Positions 1 through 12,641 of a stretch of DNA of 64,000 nucleotides are shown piece by piece (positions within the stretch are counted from its first letter, which is position 1; every line of letters starts with the position of its first letter). This DNA comes from Thalassia testudinum (taxonomy: Eukaryota; Streptophyta; Magnoliopsida; Alismatales; Hydrocharitaceae): the NCBI GenBank assembly GCA_037157565.1, contig JAZHRO010000019.1, forward strand, positions 20,399,001-20,463,000. Direction: 5' to 3'. Position numbers and translations under genes: made by a program. The notes below the pieces were generated by a model. It did not search any database and was not told the origin of the DNA. It saw only the letters and a program-made list of their open reading frames with translations.

Positions 1-2021
1 GTAACGGTGACTACGGCACGCGCGATAAACGCACAGGTAGCTAGCCCGTACTGGCACGCGGTCAGTCGTTTCCGTTAACGGGTGCGCCCAAAGCACAGCA
101 CGGAACCAGGGCAGAGCCCTCTCAGTAACAGGGGTCCAACCCCTCCACAGTAACCAAACCGGGGCCTTGCCCCTCCACAGTCCGCGCACCCTCGTCTGAC
201 TACCCTGGTTTGCCCTAGTGGGCCTAACAAGTCGGTGAAGGAGGCTAGCAGAACCCCGGGGCCCGTGGGGTAGCTAGTACTCTCCTAACACTACTAGCTC
301 TCCTCGGTACTACGTACACGAGGGCCAACAAGTCGGTACAGAGCGGCCAAGCCTAACCCCGGGTCCCTGGGGCGGCTGGCCCCACTCTGCACTAAAACAA
401 GTACAGGTACTTCCCTTGGTACTGCGTACCCAAGAGACAGTACAACTACATCTCAGTTCCATTCCTTTTCTTTCCAGGAGTTCCACTCCTAATTCCCCGT
501 AGGGTTCCAGCCCTTTATCTCAGAACATCATATGTTTCACTTTCCAGATTCACGTTCTCAATTTCCATGATCTCAAACATGTTTCTTTGTTCATAACAGG
601 CAGCTGTTAATTAATTTCACAGGCAGCTTATATATTCCTTTCTATTTTTCCAAGACTGCAGTAATATACATTCCACTAGTTTTTCCATCCTAGGATTCAT
701 GCCATATCCTAGGATCTATCATACAATCTAGTTTTCCGGCCCTAGGATTCATGCAACACCTAGGAGCTATCATTCCATACATTTCTCGTTCCTAGGGTTC
801 ATGCAATGCCCTAGGTTCTAGTTATGGTTCCATACTTTAACAGATTTTATTACTACATAAAACCACTCTACCAGGTACAACGGAAGTAATGGGGGCGTGG
901 TCGGGAATCCCGCGCGCCTCCGTGACTCTCAAGACGGCAACCGAACGAGGTCCTATCACAAGGATCAAACACAAGGAGTGTCTCAAAACAGTGTATAGCT
1001 ACTGTAGGCGGGTAGAGGAATAAATTCTGAATCGAACGCAACTCGAATCGCGGAAAACGGAGCCCAAACGGGCCCTAAACGGGTCGAGAAAGACAATACT
1101 GTGCAAAATCAGACGTCTGGAACTCCTCCCAGACGTCTTAAACGGTGGATCAGAGAATTACCTGTTCGGCGTGGTTCCCCGGACGTCCAGAAGTCTGTGG
1201 CGACGTCTCTCCTAGATCCCAGACGTCCGATGGTCTCTCCGGACGTCTGGAGGTCACTCCCGCCGTCTGGTCCAACTTCCAGACGTCGGATTCGCAAAGG
1301 ATGACGAATCCGAACACCTGCGCACAGCCAACCCTCCTCCTTCAGTACGGCCAGTCGACAAAAGAAGAAGGAGAAAGCGGAACTCACCTTTCAGACGTCT
1401 GTATGATCACACAGACGTCGGCCTTGCCGTCTGGATATCAGTCCAGACGTCTGATTCTGGAGATTTTTCCAGAATCAGAACCTCGCTCGGCCTCCGCTCG
1501 CGACGCCGCCCGCGTCGCACCTCGCGCGTCCGCTGCTCCGCCCGCAGCAGGTCCCTCTTCGCGACGCTCTGCGCCCCCTGCGCCCTCCGCCGGCCGGCCA
1601 AGCCGCTCCCGGCGAGCTCGCCCTCACGGCAGAGTCCCGCCCTCGCACGCCGCAGCTCCTCCGCGCCTTTGCTGCGCCGCTGCCGCTGCGCCCTCGCGTC
1701 CGCTCGCTCCGCCCGCAGCAGGAGAGGAGGAAGATGGTGGAGACGGGAGGGGAGGCGCGCCCCCTCCCCCTTTTAACGTCGCGCGGAGAGGAGGAGAGAG
1801 ACGGCCGCAGTCGCCTGCAGCCGCAGAGAAGATGCGGATCGCAGGTCTGCGCGCACAGGCGCGCAGACGAATATTCCGTGCGAGTATAACTGTTCGTCAG
1901 ACGTCTGTAAACTATCCCGGACGTCTGGTCAGACGTCTGGATGTGATCCCAGACGTCTTGACAGACGTCTGGGCCACCTCCCAGACGTCTTAAAAGACGT
2001 CTGGGGTACGCGCTCGTTACA
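1..2021 (-). mobile_element. Family X LTR, copy X0, truncated by the window start
   Basis: This matches the right three quarters of the X LTRs at 8,711-10,700 and 18,068-20,094. The right end is TTACA at 2,021, after which array H begins with ACTAT, the likely target duplication; the left end lies outside the window. By comparison with X1 the LTR is read on the minus strand. The stretch 1,100-1,990 is GC-rich and strongly diverged from the other copies, and is packed with AGACGTCT palindromes and one-base variants. Long overlapping ORFs here come from that GC-rich repeated sequence and are not genes. No internal retrotransposon domain follows, so this is a solo or broken LTR. No clear TATA box remains. 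Confidence 0.8.
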
Positions 2022-2183
2022 ACTATTCTCCTAAACACATATTTTCTACAGGGCTCACATAAGTACCTTGCATCTTTCAAGACCACCATTTTCCTAGTTT
2101 TCTAGAGCAAATTGACACCACATTTGGCACTATTTCAAGCAACGATTTCAACCTTGTTGGTTGGCCTACTTATGGTAGGGATT
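2022..2183 (-). pseudogene. Relic coding block of repeat H, copy 1 (broken)
   Basis: On the minus strand this encodes the same block as the 59-codon frames at 11,688-11,867, 20,573-20,752 and 53,243-53,422, with the shared stretch MVVLKDARYLCEP. Here the frame is closed by at least two stops (in the stretches VEIVA-stop-NSAK and VNLL-stop-KT), and its 3' end is cut by LTR X0. No family was recognised. Confidence 0.45.
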
Positions 2184-2772
2184 CAATAAGAAGGGTGATG
2201 AGAACATAGATATGGTAGGGTTTCAATATGAAGAGACACGAGAGTTGAGAGATTAGGGTGAGCAAAATAAGGAGTCCTAGCCAAATCTATCTCGACCCGA
2301 TTACAACACTTCTTAACATATGTTTTCTAATTATATCCTAATAGGTTGTTCAATCAAAAATTTGTTTATGACATTGATAAGTAAATTTTTTTTTCAAATC
2401 TTTAGATTGAGAATGTGTTACATTAAAGTGCATCATATTCCTTTTTTTAAGAATATTATTGGTTATTATGCTTGTACTATTCAAAAGATATGTTGATGCC
2501 CAACATAAAAAAATCAAAACCAGCTATACATGAGCCTAACTTCTTGATAATTGACTAAATAATGCTTCATTTTTCCTGATATATATGTATCATCTGATCT
2601 TGTTTCTCGCTGCTTGCCATTTCGTAGAACATAATAGACAAAAGTGTACACAGGATTGAGAGATATCATATCTCGATACAAATCTTTTCATTTAAAATAA
2701 ATGGTTTTATAAACGTGCCAGACTTTGCCCATAATTTCTTTATCAGAATTTATTTCGAGCCACTATATAATC

Positions 2773-2943
2773 TCATTTTCCCATCCCAAAAACACATCCA
2801 CCACAAATTTGTGGAGGTTTCTTATTTTTCCTAAAAGGTGGGTGCATCCTAATCCTTGCCTCAAATTGATAAGCCATGGACATATATGCTATCATTAGGA
2901 ATGAGAGAACTAGAAAACTTGAGAGCCATCTTGGATTTGCCAT
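2773..2943 (-). CDS. Small secreted peptide, 56 aa, copy 1 (intact)
   Basis: The ORF gives 56 residues from the chosen Met (MANPRW...). An in-frame upstream Met at 3,004-3,006 would add 21 residues ahead of the signal peptide and is less likely. Residues 1 to about 26 form a hydrophobic secretion signal (WLSSFLVLSFLMIAYMSMAY). The short mature part is basic and proline-rich, ending KNKKPPQICGGCVFGMGK, with two cysteines in CGGC spacing. Monomers 2 and 4 keep this tail almost unchanged, with most differences in the signal region. It does not fit a known cysteine-rich family: there are too few cysteines for a defensin, thionin or EPF-type peptide. A host peptide hormone or defence peptide is a guess. 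No intron was seen, though a further exon cannot be ruled out. Expression is unproven and the ORF is short enough that chance remains possible. Confidence 0.45.
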   Translation of the reverse strand: MANPRWLSSFLVLSFLMIAYMSMAYQFEARIRMHPPFRKNKKPPQICGGCVFGMGK

Positions 2944-3258
2944 GTTTTGATTATAATTACCAATATAAACTTTCAGTGCCAATGACTTTGAAATGTATGT
3001 CGACATTTCATATCTTTATAGCAAGCACTCGTAATTCTTACAATGGTATGTTACTAATGAAAACTTAAAAAATTATTACCTTTCTATTGTCATATTGTAG
3101 TTGTTACATGCCATTACTCGTTTGAAACAATCTTGTTGCTTGCTTTTATTATGATCAACTACTTTGCAAGAAAACCGTAAGCATCTTATCATTGTGCTTA
3201 CCTATTTGCTTCTATTTCATATAAGAAAATATTTACTAAGGTTATTAGACTTCCTCTC

Positions 3259-5953
3259 TGTAATGACCCATTGCACTTTTAGCCATTTAAGATGTCTAGA
3301 GTTTTATTCAGACGTCTGTCCAGATGTCTGGACTTGTTATCGGATGTCTGAAAGTGAAATTTTTCGTACTGCACTTTGCACTCCGCATGCAGGTGGCACG
3401 CAAAGGCCCTTCTCTCTCCCTGCACCCTCACCCAAACCCTAAACCCACTCCTATATAAACCCCTCCCATCTCCTCTCCTCTCCTCCTCACACCACAGCCA
3501 CCGCCACCTCCACCTTCTCATACGACTGGCAAGGAAGGGGAGCCACTGGCGAGGGAGTGAGAGTGGGGAGGAGCGTAAGCTAGAGAGTGCGTGGGAGTGA
3601 GAGTGTGGAGGAGGAAGATAACCATGGGAGTTTGGTGGAGCTCGAGGAGGAGCTGGTGAGGAGCTGCTCAAGCTCCTGCAGCGGATGGAGCTACCGCTAC
3701 GAGCGGAGGAGCAAGCGGAGCGAGCTGCGAGGAGCTCCTGATATTGGAAGTTTTCCAGTATTAGACGTCTGGAGTGGAGTCCAGATGATTGACAGGGTAC
3801 CTGGACGTCTAGAGCTAAGGCCAGACGTCTGAGAGCACATATCGCACTAGGTACATACGTTCCTGCGCTGATCTCTCCCATGCAGAAGTTCTCAACACAG
3901 GTGGCATTGTCGGCTGATCTGCGCCTGCATTTGCATGCGCAGGTGCAGCTTTGGGAAGGCACGCGGGATGCTTTTCCACACACTTTTGGACGTTTGATCA
4001 CCTCACCAAACACTCGGAGGTGCTTCTAGATGACCGGAGACATCGTCCAATGTCTGGAACTATCTTCAGATGATCACAGAGAAGGTCTGGACGTCTGATC
4101 AGCCGCAGGAGGCACAAGGTAAGATCTGACACCTTTTAAGACATCTGGGATTATTCCCAGACTTTTGAGTTTGAACAGTAGGCGTATTTTTGACCTGTTT
4201 AGGGTCCAATCGGGGTTCGTTTTATGCGAACGAAATACCTGTACTTTCCTCTCGAGTTCCTCTACGTACTAGAGACTGTTATACACTATTCTGAACTCTC
4301 ATTTTGTGATGTATTCCCTGGTATAGGGTTTATGCCTGCTGCATGTTTGGAGCTCGCAGTGACGTCTGGGCTTGTGGTTCAAGCTCCCATTACTCCCGTG
4401 TTTTCTGGTAGATTGGTTTAATTCAATTATTAATGTTTAAATAAGAATGTGCTTGGTTGAAATAGTCGAATGGAACTCTAGGATGTGGAATGAACCCTAG
4501 GATAGAGAAATGAATGAGCCTGTTTGTGCTGTATAGTTTACTTGCATGCGTGATTAAGATAAATTGCTAGCAAATGCCTGTATTATAATTATGAGTTGCT
4601 TGTTAGAATATGAGCTGCCTATATTTAATGAACAATTACCCGTGAAACCACCAGTTGCGTGTTATTGAGACTTGAATTATGAAAACACGAGCTGCCTGAA
4701 TATGGATAAGAAATTAATTATGAAAGATGAGATCTGGATCTGGATAAATGAGGTGAACATGAGCATGAACCCTATGGGGAAGTAGGAGTAGAACTCTTGT
4801 GGATAGATGGAAACCTGGAATGTAGACGGGAAGTGTGCGGGCCCTTGAGTACGTGGTACCAAGGAGAGCAACTGTCTCCTTTTTGTGTAGAGCGGAGCTA
4901 GCCTCCCTTGGGTTGGGACCCGAGATTAGGATTGGCCACTCTATGCCGAGTCCTATTGGCCCTCGCATACGTGGTATCAATGTGAGCTACTAGTGTAGGG
5001 AGGGAGCTAGCCACCCCACGGGCCCGGGGTTTAGCTAGCCACCCTACACCAACTTGTTAGGCCCTCTGGGCAAACCAGGGTAGTCAGAAGAAGATGCGCG
5101 GACTGTGGAGGGGTGAGACCCTATTTGGTTATGAGGGGAGAGACCTCTGTTCTGAGAGGGCAAGGCCCTATACTGTTTCGTGTTGTACTTTGGGCATACC
5201 CGCTAGCGAAAATGACCGACCACGTGTTAGTGCGGGGTAGCTACTTGTGCGCTTATCATGCGTGTCGTAGTCACCGCTACATCTTGGCAGTGACCTCAGG
5301 GTGGTTGATTGGGTGTAGGACTACCATGGGGGACTCTCCCAGCTAGGAGAGCACCATGTGTACCTTCTACTCTATGGAAAAGACTTCAATCAATATCGTT
5401 CCTAGGAGGAACATGCAAGATCAAGAAATATTTGGATACTTTGAGAAATGGGTGAAATGGAAACATATAAAACAGATAACTAGAAATGAGAATTAAACCT
5501 ATTGTTTTTACTATTTTGTACTGAGATAATATAGACACCACTCTACTCAGCGTTTGCTGACTTTGTCTTTTCATAACACTATTCAGGACCAGGACTTGAG
5601 TAGCCCGAGTTTTCAGTTACGGAGGGTGCTGGGCCTAGTCGAGTCCAGCCATAGTTTTTCTTCAGCACTTTCCTTTTTCTCTACTATTGTAGCAAGTAAT
5701 GGACACTTAGTTACTGTTCTGCTACTTCTATTTCCTTTCCGCTTTCTATTGTTGTTGTTGTGGTGGTATGTACTGAGACAGCTGTTCTATTTTCTTTACT
5801 GCTTTGTACATTTTTTCTACTAGTTATATTACATGTGTGAATGTGCTTTATTTTCCTGCTTTTGGTTATTTCTTGTTGGATGACTAGGTCTTGGGATTAG
5901 TCGAGGCGAGCCAGTCTCGAGTCTTGTATGGATCCGGGAACTGGGTCGGAACA
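3259..5953 (+). mobile_element. Solo LTR X1 of family X (2,695 bp)
   Basis: The element starts TGTAATGACCC and ends GGGTCGGAACA. It is flanked by ctctc (3,254-3,258) and ctcta (5,954-5,958), a 5-bp target duplication with one change, at the H site that reads ttcctctacgtt in monomer 2. A TATA box, CTATATAAAC, lies at 3,451-3,460 and is followed by a CT-rich tract, giving the plus strand as sense. AGACGTCT palindromes sit upstream of the TATA box and again at 3,760-4,170, many as CpG-decayed variants. There is no internal domain or second LTR, so this is a solo LTR left by LTR-LTR recombination. It has exactly the length of copy X3. The GACCC-type ends resemble Ty3/gypsy chromovirus LTRs, but without coding sequence the class is unproven. 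Confidence 0.87.
3451..3460 (+). promoter_or_regulatory. Putative LTR TATA box of X1
   Basis: CTATATAAAC lies about 190 bp into the LTR. Corresponding minus-strand TATA-like sites occur in X2 (10,501-10,510), X3 (19,884-19,893) and X4 (52,762-52,770), which supports the orientation assigned to each copy. Confidence 0.55.
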
Positions 5954-8065
5954 CTCTACGTTAAGATAGTTTCTATACAATAAATGTTACTTGTACAAAA
6001 TTATGATTGCCGCAAACTATGTGATAACGCTATTGACTTTCCCAACTACTAATCTTAGATACCATTATTCTGATAGCCTTGCAAAAATAATGAAAACGAC
6101 AAAAGCTAATGCACATTTGGTCATGGATTAGTGAGGATGCATGTGCAAAAGATAGAAACCCCTTGGAATGTTATCTCATATTACCTCTCTATAAATTTTG
6201 CATCGTCATTTTAGTTGCTCGTTAACATGGGACCCCACATTTCTTATGAAATTGACCTCAAAAATCCAAATTCACATTTTCAATACAAATAACTTAGGTA
6301 ATCAACTCGGGAGTGCCTATTGCAAGTAATTTACTATAAAACAAAGTAAAGAATTGGGAGGCCTTAAAGGTTGTTTTCCTTTGCTTATAACCACTACTAA
6401 TACGAAGTCACTCTGACCAAATATAGTTGGTAAATCACGATATAACAACTATTTTACAAGCAAATTTTTTATTACATTATGAACGGATATATATTAATGT
6501 GAACAATGCTTGCTATAAAGTTAATTTGAAATAATAATTGAACATAGAGAAAGTAATGGTTGAATTTTATTCTCCAAATTTTCAAGAAAGAGAGAAGTCC
6601 TCTTTATTTCCAAATCGGTAATAACGTGACACATCAAATTCGTCTATTTCATATCAACCTCTGTATTGAATCTTATGGGAAAATTCTCACCATTAATTCT
6701 AACAAATGCACCAGTTCCACCCAATAGGTGAACTAGCACAATTTGAAACAAGTTGAATAAGAAACATGTGGTATGGTATAAAGATGACAATGCAAACCCG
6801 AAATAATAATAACACTTAAAGAGTTCTAGGTTGTTACTTCAGCTAAGTAATACGTAGTGCATAATTGGCCATGACATACACTTAAGAGTCATTGTCCAAA
6901 CAATTGAACCATAAAATGAAGATTAAAATACTACCTAAGCAAAGTTAATTATGTGTGCAGCTCAATTAATAAGAGTTCAGAAATGTGTACAACTCAAAGT
7001 TAATTGTAAAGAAACAAGTTCAATCCATAGTAATGAAACTACAATCAAACATAATGCTCCCGAAGCAAAGATATATGAAGCACGTACATACAACTAGTTG
7101 CTTGCACTATAAGAGGCCTGGCAACTATTAAGTCCCTTATGTATACAACAATCATTATTTGCGCACTAAGACTTGTGTATGAAGTGCAACAAATCAAATT
7201 CGAATGTTAGTAGAGTAGTATGTATGATAAAAGTCAATAAGGGAAGATTAATTAAAAGTATGGCTGCACACTTTTCAATAAAGTCAATTTTTGTTATCAT
7301 GCTTCTTTTTCTTCTATGTTGAACGATGATTTGTATTTATTCAAATCTTTATTATTTTTTAGTCTAAATTTTTTTACTGAAAGGCATATAATGAGTTAGA
7401 TCAGAAATTATATGTAAAATCTCTTTCAAATTAACTTGAGTGCAATTTGACTAGAAACACGAGTTGAAGTCCACGCTCCTTGTCCTTATCTGTATCCAAA
7501 GGGAGTTGAAAGTTGATAGTGTTGCAAAACAGCATCAAAACACTGTTTTGAATTTGTTATTGTAATTAGAAAGTAATTTTATATCGTGATTACCTCGTGT
7601 TCTATCACAAATTCTTGTTGACACTATATAACGATAGAATTGTGCTCTCTAGATTAAAAGTTTTTCTCAAAAAAAAAAAAAAATGACGCAACACATTAGG
7701 ATAGAATTATATGTATATAGAACATGAAGCCTAAATGAACAAATAATTTCCTCAAAAAAGCTTCAAGAAACCTAGATTTTTTTTACTATCATATGAGAAT
7801 TGATTGAATGTCAAAACACCTTCTTCGTTAAATTAGTTTGTGACAACGAAAATGAATAAAATATAGATAAAAAAATTCCATACCAAATGTTTCTATTAAG
7901 CAACGTACATTTGTCATCAAAACAATTGAGGCAACTAATTTTTTCATATTTATCTTGAAATTAAATTACTTGAAGCAATAAATACGTACATCATATATAT
8001 TTGGAATATGTACTTGTTGAATGTAAAGGAATCGAAGTTGGCACCAAGAACAAGAAGTTGGCACC

Positions 8066-10700
8066 TACAGGACTTGAGATCGGCTCGCCTCAACTAAGTC
8101 CAAGACCCAGTCGTCCAACAAGAAATAACCAAAATGTAGGAAAGTAAACCACATCCACATATGCAATATAACTAAGTAGAAGAAACATACAAAGCAGTAA
8201 AGGAAAGTAATTCTGCTGTTCCATTACATACCACCGCAACAACAAAACAACGAAAATGGAAGTAAACAGTAGAGACAAATAGTAACTAGAAGTATAATAC
8301 TTACTACAACACTAAAGGAACAATAAGGAAGTGCTAAAAACTACGGCTGGGCTCGACTAGGCCTAGCATCCTCCGCAGCCGGAAGCTCGGGCTGCTCAAT
8401 TCCTGATCCTGAACAGTATTATGAAAAGACAGAGTTAGCGAACGCTGAGTAGAGTGGTATCTATACTATCTAAAATAGTAAAAGCAACAGGTTTAATTCT
8501 CTTTTCTCTTTATCTATTTTATGTGTATTTCCTTTTCACCCATTTTACTCAAACATCCAGATATTCTTGATCTTGCAAGTTCCTTATGGGAATGATCTTG
8601 ATTGCAGTCTTTTCCGTAGAGTAAAAGGTACACGTGGTGCTCTCTTGGTCGGGAGAGTCCCCTGTGGTAGTCCTACACCTAGTCAACCACCCCGAGGTCA
8701 CTGTGCAAAAGTAGCGGTGACTACGGCACGCGTGATAAGAGCACGAGTAGCTACCCCATACTGACACAGGTTCAGTTGTTTCTGCTAGCGGGTACGCCCA
8801 AAGTACAGCATAGAACAGCATAGGGCCTTGCCCTTCTCAGAACAAGGGTCTCACCCCTCAGAACCAAATAGGGCTCTTACCCCTCCACAGTCCGTGCACC
8901 CTCGTCTGACTACCCCAGTTTGCCTAAAGGGCCTAACAAGTCGGTGTAGGGTGGGTAGCTGAACCTTGGGCCCAGTGGGGTGGCTAGCTCCCTCCCTACA
9001 CTAGTAGCTTGCCTTGGTACCGCGTACACGAGGGCCAACCGGAGTCGGTGTAGAGTGGCCAATCCTAACCCCATGTCTTAACCCAAGGGCAGCTAACTCC
9101 ACTCTACACGAAATAAGGACAGTTGCTCTCCTTGGTACCACGTACTCAAGGGCCAGCACACGCCCCGTCAACATTCCAGGTTTCCATCTAACCACAGGAG
9201 TTCTACTCCTAATTCCTCGTAGGGTTCATGCTCATGTTCACCCCATTTATTCTGATCTAGATTTCACCATTCACAATTCATTTCTCATCCATAAATAGGT
9301 AGCTCGTGTTTCCATAATTTGATACATGCAAGTGGTGATTTCACAAGTAATTGTTCATAATTTACAGGTAGATCATAATTATAATACAGGCAATTCCTAA
9401 CAGTTTAGCTCAATCATGCATGCAAGTACATTATACAGCACAAACGGTTCATTCATTTCTCTATCATAGGGTTCCATTGGCTATTTCTAAAAGCACATTC
9501 TTATTTAAGTATCATTAACAAAATTAACCACTCTACCAAATAATTCAGGAGTAATGGTAGCTCGAACCGCAAACCCAGGCATCTCTACGAGCCCCAAACA
9601 CGCAGCAGGCTGAAACCCTATACCAGGGAATACATCACAAAAGGAGGGTTCAAAGTAGTGTACTAAGGTCTCTAGTACGTAGAGAAACTCGCAAGGAAGC
9701 TACAGGTACTTCGTTTGCATAAAACGGACCCTGATCGGACCCTAAACGTGTAAAAAATGTGCCTAGTATTCAAAATCAGACATTTGGGAACAAGTTTAGA
9801 CATCTTAAAAGGTACCAGAACCTTACCTTAAGTCCTTGTGGTGTCCTCAGACATCCAGGCCTCCTCTGCGATCGTCTGAAGGTAGTTACAGACGTCGGAC
9901 AACGCCTCTGGTCGTTTGGAAGCACCTCCGGACGTCTGGTGATCTGATCAGACATCCAAAAGTGCGTGGGAAAGCTTTCCATGCTCCTTCCCAAGGTTAC
10001 TCCTACGTACAACAACCGCAGCCCCCAAATCAGACCAAACATGCATCTGCGGTGAGGCTTGCATGGCCGTAACCGCGAAAAATAACGTACCTTCGCGATA
10101 AATGAGCTTTCAGATGTTTGGCCTTAACTCCAGACGTCCAGGTGCTCCATCAGCCATCTAGACTTCGCTCCAGACGTCTGATACTGGAAAACTTCCAGTA
10201 CCAGAACCTCCTCCCAGCGCTCTCCACTGCGCTTCGCCTCGTGCCGCCGTAGCTCCAGCCACTGCAAATGGTTAGGAGGCTGCCTCCCTGAGTTCTCTCC
10301 TCCCGCACTCACCCGCGGTGGCCGTGCGAGCTCTGCTGAGCTTCCATCGAAGCTCTCCGACCTCGGCCTATTCCTCCTCCTCCTCCTGCACTCTCCTCCT
10401 TCTCCCTCTCGCTCCCCCTCGCTCGCCTCCTCTCTCCACTCCCGCAAGCTCAGAAGGTGATGCTGGTGGTGTGAGGAGTGGAGAGGAGAGGAGGGGAGGG
10501 GCATAAATAGATGGCATGGGGGGCTTTAGGGTTCGGGGAAAGATTGGAAAGGGGAGAGACAAAGAAGGTCCTGCGTGTTGCCCACACGTAGGGTGCAATG
10601 TGCGTACAAAAATTTCATTTTTAGACGTCCGATAAAGGGTATAGATGTCTGACTGGGACTCCAGATGTCTTAAAAGGTTAAAAGTGTGATGGCCTTTACA
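8066..10700 (-). mobile_element. Family X LTR, copy X2, left end deleted
   Basis: From TACAGGACTTGAGA onward this follows X3. The right end is GGCCTTTACA at 10,700, where H resumes at AGAAACTATT. The first roughly 20 bp of the LTR and about 80 bp of flanking H sequence (compare 16,799-16,880) are missing, so no target duplication can be scored. At the junction the 12-mer GAAGTTGGCACC occurs twice (8,034-8,045 and 8,054-8,065) with 8 bp of filler between, a typical scar of error-prone break repair. The TATA-like site is on the minus strand near 10,505, and the AGACGTCT clusters are at 10,085-10,180 and 10,620-10,675. Confidence 0.82.
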
Positions 10701-11687
10701 AGAAACTATTCTCCAATAAAATATAATTCCAACGATCCTCTTAACATATAAGATCATTCGGGTATGCTATTGATGCAAAGAACTCTAGTGGAGTCTTCAA
10801 GCTTATCTGAGCTTATTCCATGCTTCCCCTATGTGTTCATCGTCTCATCTTCATGTCCACATAGCTATTGTAACAAAAAATGGTAGAACTCTGATCAATT
10901 TTTGGTACCCATACAATTAAATCGTTTTGAATTCAACAATATGCCAACAAATACCGATAGAGAATTTTGAAACAAGAAATTTAATCTTATGTTTATTAGA
11001 TATCCCACCTCTAATGGAAGTACCTAATTTGCTATTAACTTAACACAAATCTAATCTCCTTACAATCTATCATCTTCTTACTATTTAACATATAAATCTA
11101 ATACTTTCACTCACTTCAATCGAACAACATACGAGGCACTCTCGTAGAGGTTAACTCACCTAACCAGCAACTCTTATCCCTGTGCTCCATCCAACACTTG
11201 TTCCTTACAGACCATTGAAAGGGTTACAAATTGATCTGTGAATAACATTACAACAATCAGTTCAATTCAACTTTCTTCTTTCACGTCCCCTAATGCGAAG
11301 TACCTTCCGGAAGTGAACCAATTGTCTACCACCAACCTTAGCTTCTCTCTCCTTGGCTTGTCTAGGGAAGAGATATCTTTAACTCAATGACCTAGGTGAC
11401 GCTCTTTAACAACTCCCTCATCAATATAAGCCCAACATCCATGTGAAATATTGATGGAAGAATGATTTAATTAAAATCAAGCTTGCTACGATAATTGAAA
11501 TTTTAAATACAACCTATCAATCTCATTATGACATGACATGATTTAGAAGTTCTTCCTCCTAATGGAGATGCAAATTTTCTCAGCCGTCAATTTGCTCTAA
11601 TGGATGGGGAATGGTGTTTCAAAAAATTACTGCCTTGGTAGTGTTCAACATGTGTGCATAGTTGGCCTTCACCCTCCAACAATCTTT

Positions 11688-11867
11688 CTAGACCAATATT
11701 CCCACCACTATTCTCCTAAGCACATAATTTATGCAGGGCTCACATAAGTACCGTGCATCCTTCAAGACCACCATTTTCCTAGTTTTCTGGAGCAAATTGA
11801 CAACACATTTGGCACTATTTTGAGCAACGATTTCAACCTTGTTGGTTGGCCTACTTATGGTAGGGAT
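11688..11867 (-). pseudogene. Relic coding block of repeat H, copy 2 (open 59-codon frame)
   Basis: An open frame of 59 codons with no Met at its start runs from a stop at 11,868-11,870 to TAG at 11,688-11,690. It contains VNLLQKTRKMVVLKDARYLC. The same frame is open in monomers 3 and 4 and broken in monomer 1. Differences between copies are largely amino-acid changing (for example R to W, G to V, C to Y), which points to decay without selection. It probably descends from one exon of a captured or duplicated host gene; I do not recognise the protein. Confidence 0.35.
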
Positions 11868-12470
11868 TCAATATGAAGGGTGATGAGAACCTGGATATGG
11901 TAGGGATTCAATATAAGGGGATTCAATATGAAGAGACACGAGAGTTGAGAGATTAGGGAGAGCAAAATAAGGAGTCCTAGACAAATCTATCCCGACCCGA
12001 TTACAACACTTAACATATGTTTTCTAACTATATGCTAATATGTTGTTCAATCAAAAATTTGCTTATGACATTGATAAGTAAATTTTTTTTTTAAATCTTT
12101 AGATCGAGAATGTTTTATAGTAAAGTGCATCATATTCCTTTTTTTAAGAATATTATTTTCTATTATGCTTGTACTATTCAAAAGATATGTCGATGCCCAA
12201 CATAAAAAAATCAAAACCAGCTATACATGAGCCTAACTTCTTGATAATTGACTGAATAATGCTTCATTTTTCCTGATATATATGTATAATATGATCTTAT
12301 TTCTCGCTTATTGTCATTTCATAGAACATAGCAGACAAAAGTGTACATAGGATTGAGAGATATCATATCTCGATACAAATCTTTTCATTTAAATAAATGG
12401 TTTTATAAACGTGCCAGACTTTGTCCATCATTTCCTTGTGTCAGAATTTATTTCGAGCCACTATATAATC

Positions 12471-12641
12471 TCATTTTGACACCCCAAAAACACATCCACC
12501 ACAAATTTGTGGAGGTTTCTTATTTTTCCTAAAAGGTGGGCGCATCCTAATCCTTGCCTCAGATTGATAAGCCATGGACATATACACTATCATTAGGAAT
12601 GAGAGAACTAGCAAACTTGAGAGCCATCTTGGAAATGCCAT
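12471..12641 (-). CDS. Small secreted peptide, 56 aa, copy 2 (intact)
   Basis: This is the tandem duplicate of the ORF at 2,773-2,943, with the same length and the same start (MAFPRW...). The signal peptide is LSSLLVLSFLMIVYMSMAY. The tail is KNKKPPQICGGCVFGVSK, identical over its first 15 residues to copy 1. Differences from copy 1 are N3F, F10L, A19V, F27S, H34R and the M54V/G55S pair near the C terminus. A secreted or apoplastic location is inferred from the hydrophobic N terminus only. No recognised family was found. A plant TATA-like string cannot be assigned with confidence in the AT-rich upstream sequence (12,642-12,800). Confidence 0.45.
   Translation of the reverse strand: MAFPRWLSSLLVLSFLMIVYMSMAYQSEARIRMRPPFRKNKKPPQICGGCVFGVSK

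Larger units (their letters stand above)
2022..11706 (-). repeat. Tandem repeat H, monomer 1 (about 4.35 kb without insertions)
   Basis: The anchor ACTATTCTCCTAA recurs at 2,022, 11,707, 20,592 (one change) and 53,262, always in the same order and orientation. Removing X1 with its target duplication (2,700 bp) and X2 (2,635 bp) leaves about 4,350 bp. The strand given is that of the peptide ORF at 2,773-2,943. The rest is AT-rich; in 5,959-8,053 and 10,701-11,687 I see no convincing gene, only sequence shared with the other monomers. The unit lacks long terminal repeats, retrotransposon domains or clear terminal inverted repeats, so it looks like a segmentally duplicated genomic unit rather than a transposon. 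I do not recognise the family. Confidence 0.85.

Noticed and set aside
1145..1993. 282-codon plus-strand ORF
   Set aside because: It lies antisense in LTR X0 and consists of AGACGTCT repeats and GC-rich, Arg/Ala/Pro-biased sequence. The other X copies do not keep the frame.
2856..3068. 70-codon plus-strand ORF opposite the peptide gene
   Set aside because: It is antisense to the secreted-peptide ORF. The minus-strand frame has the signal peptide and the conserved tail, and the plus frame is its shadow.
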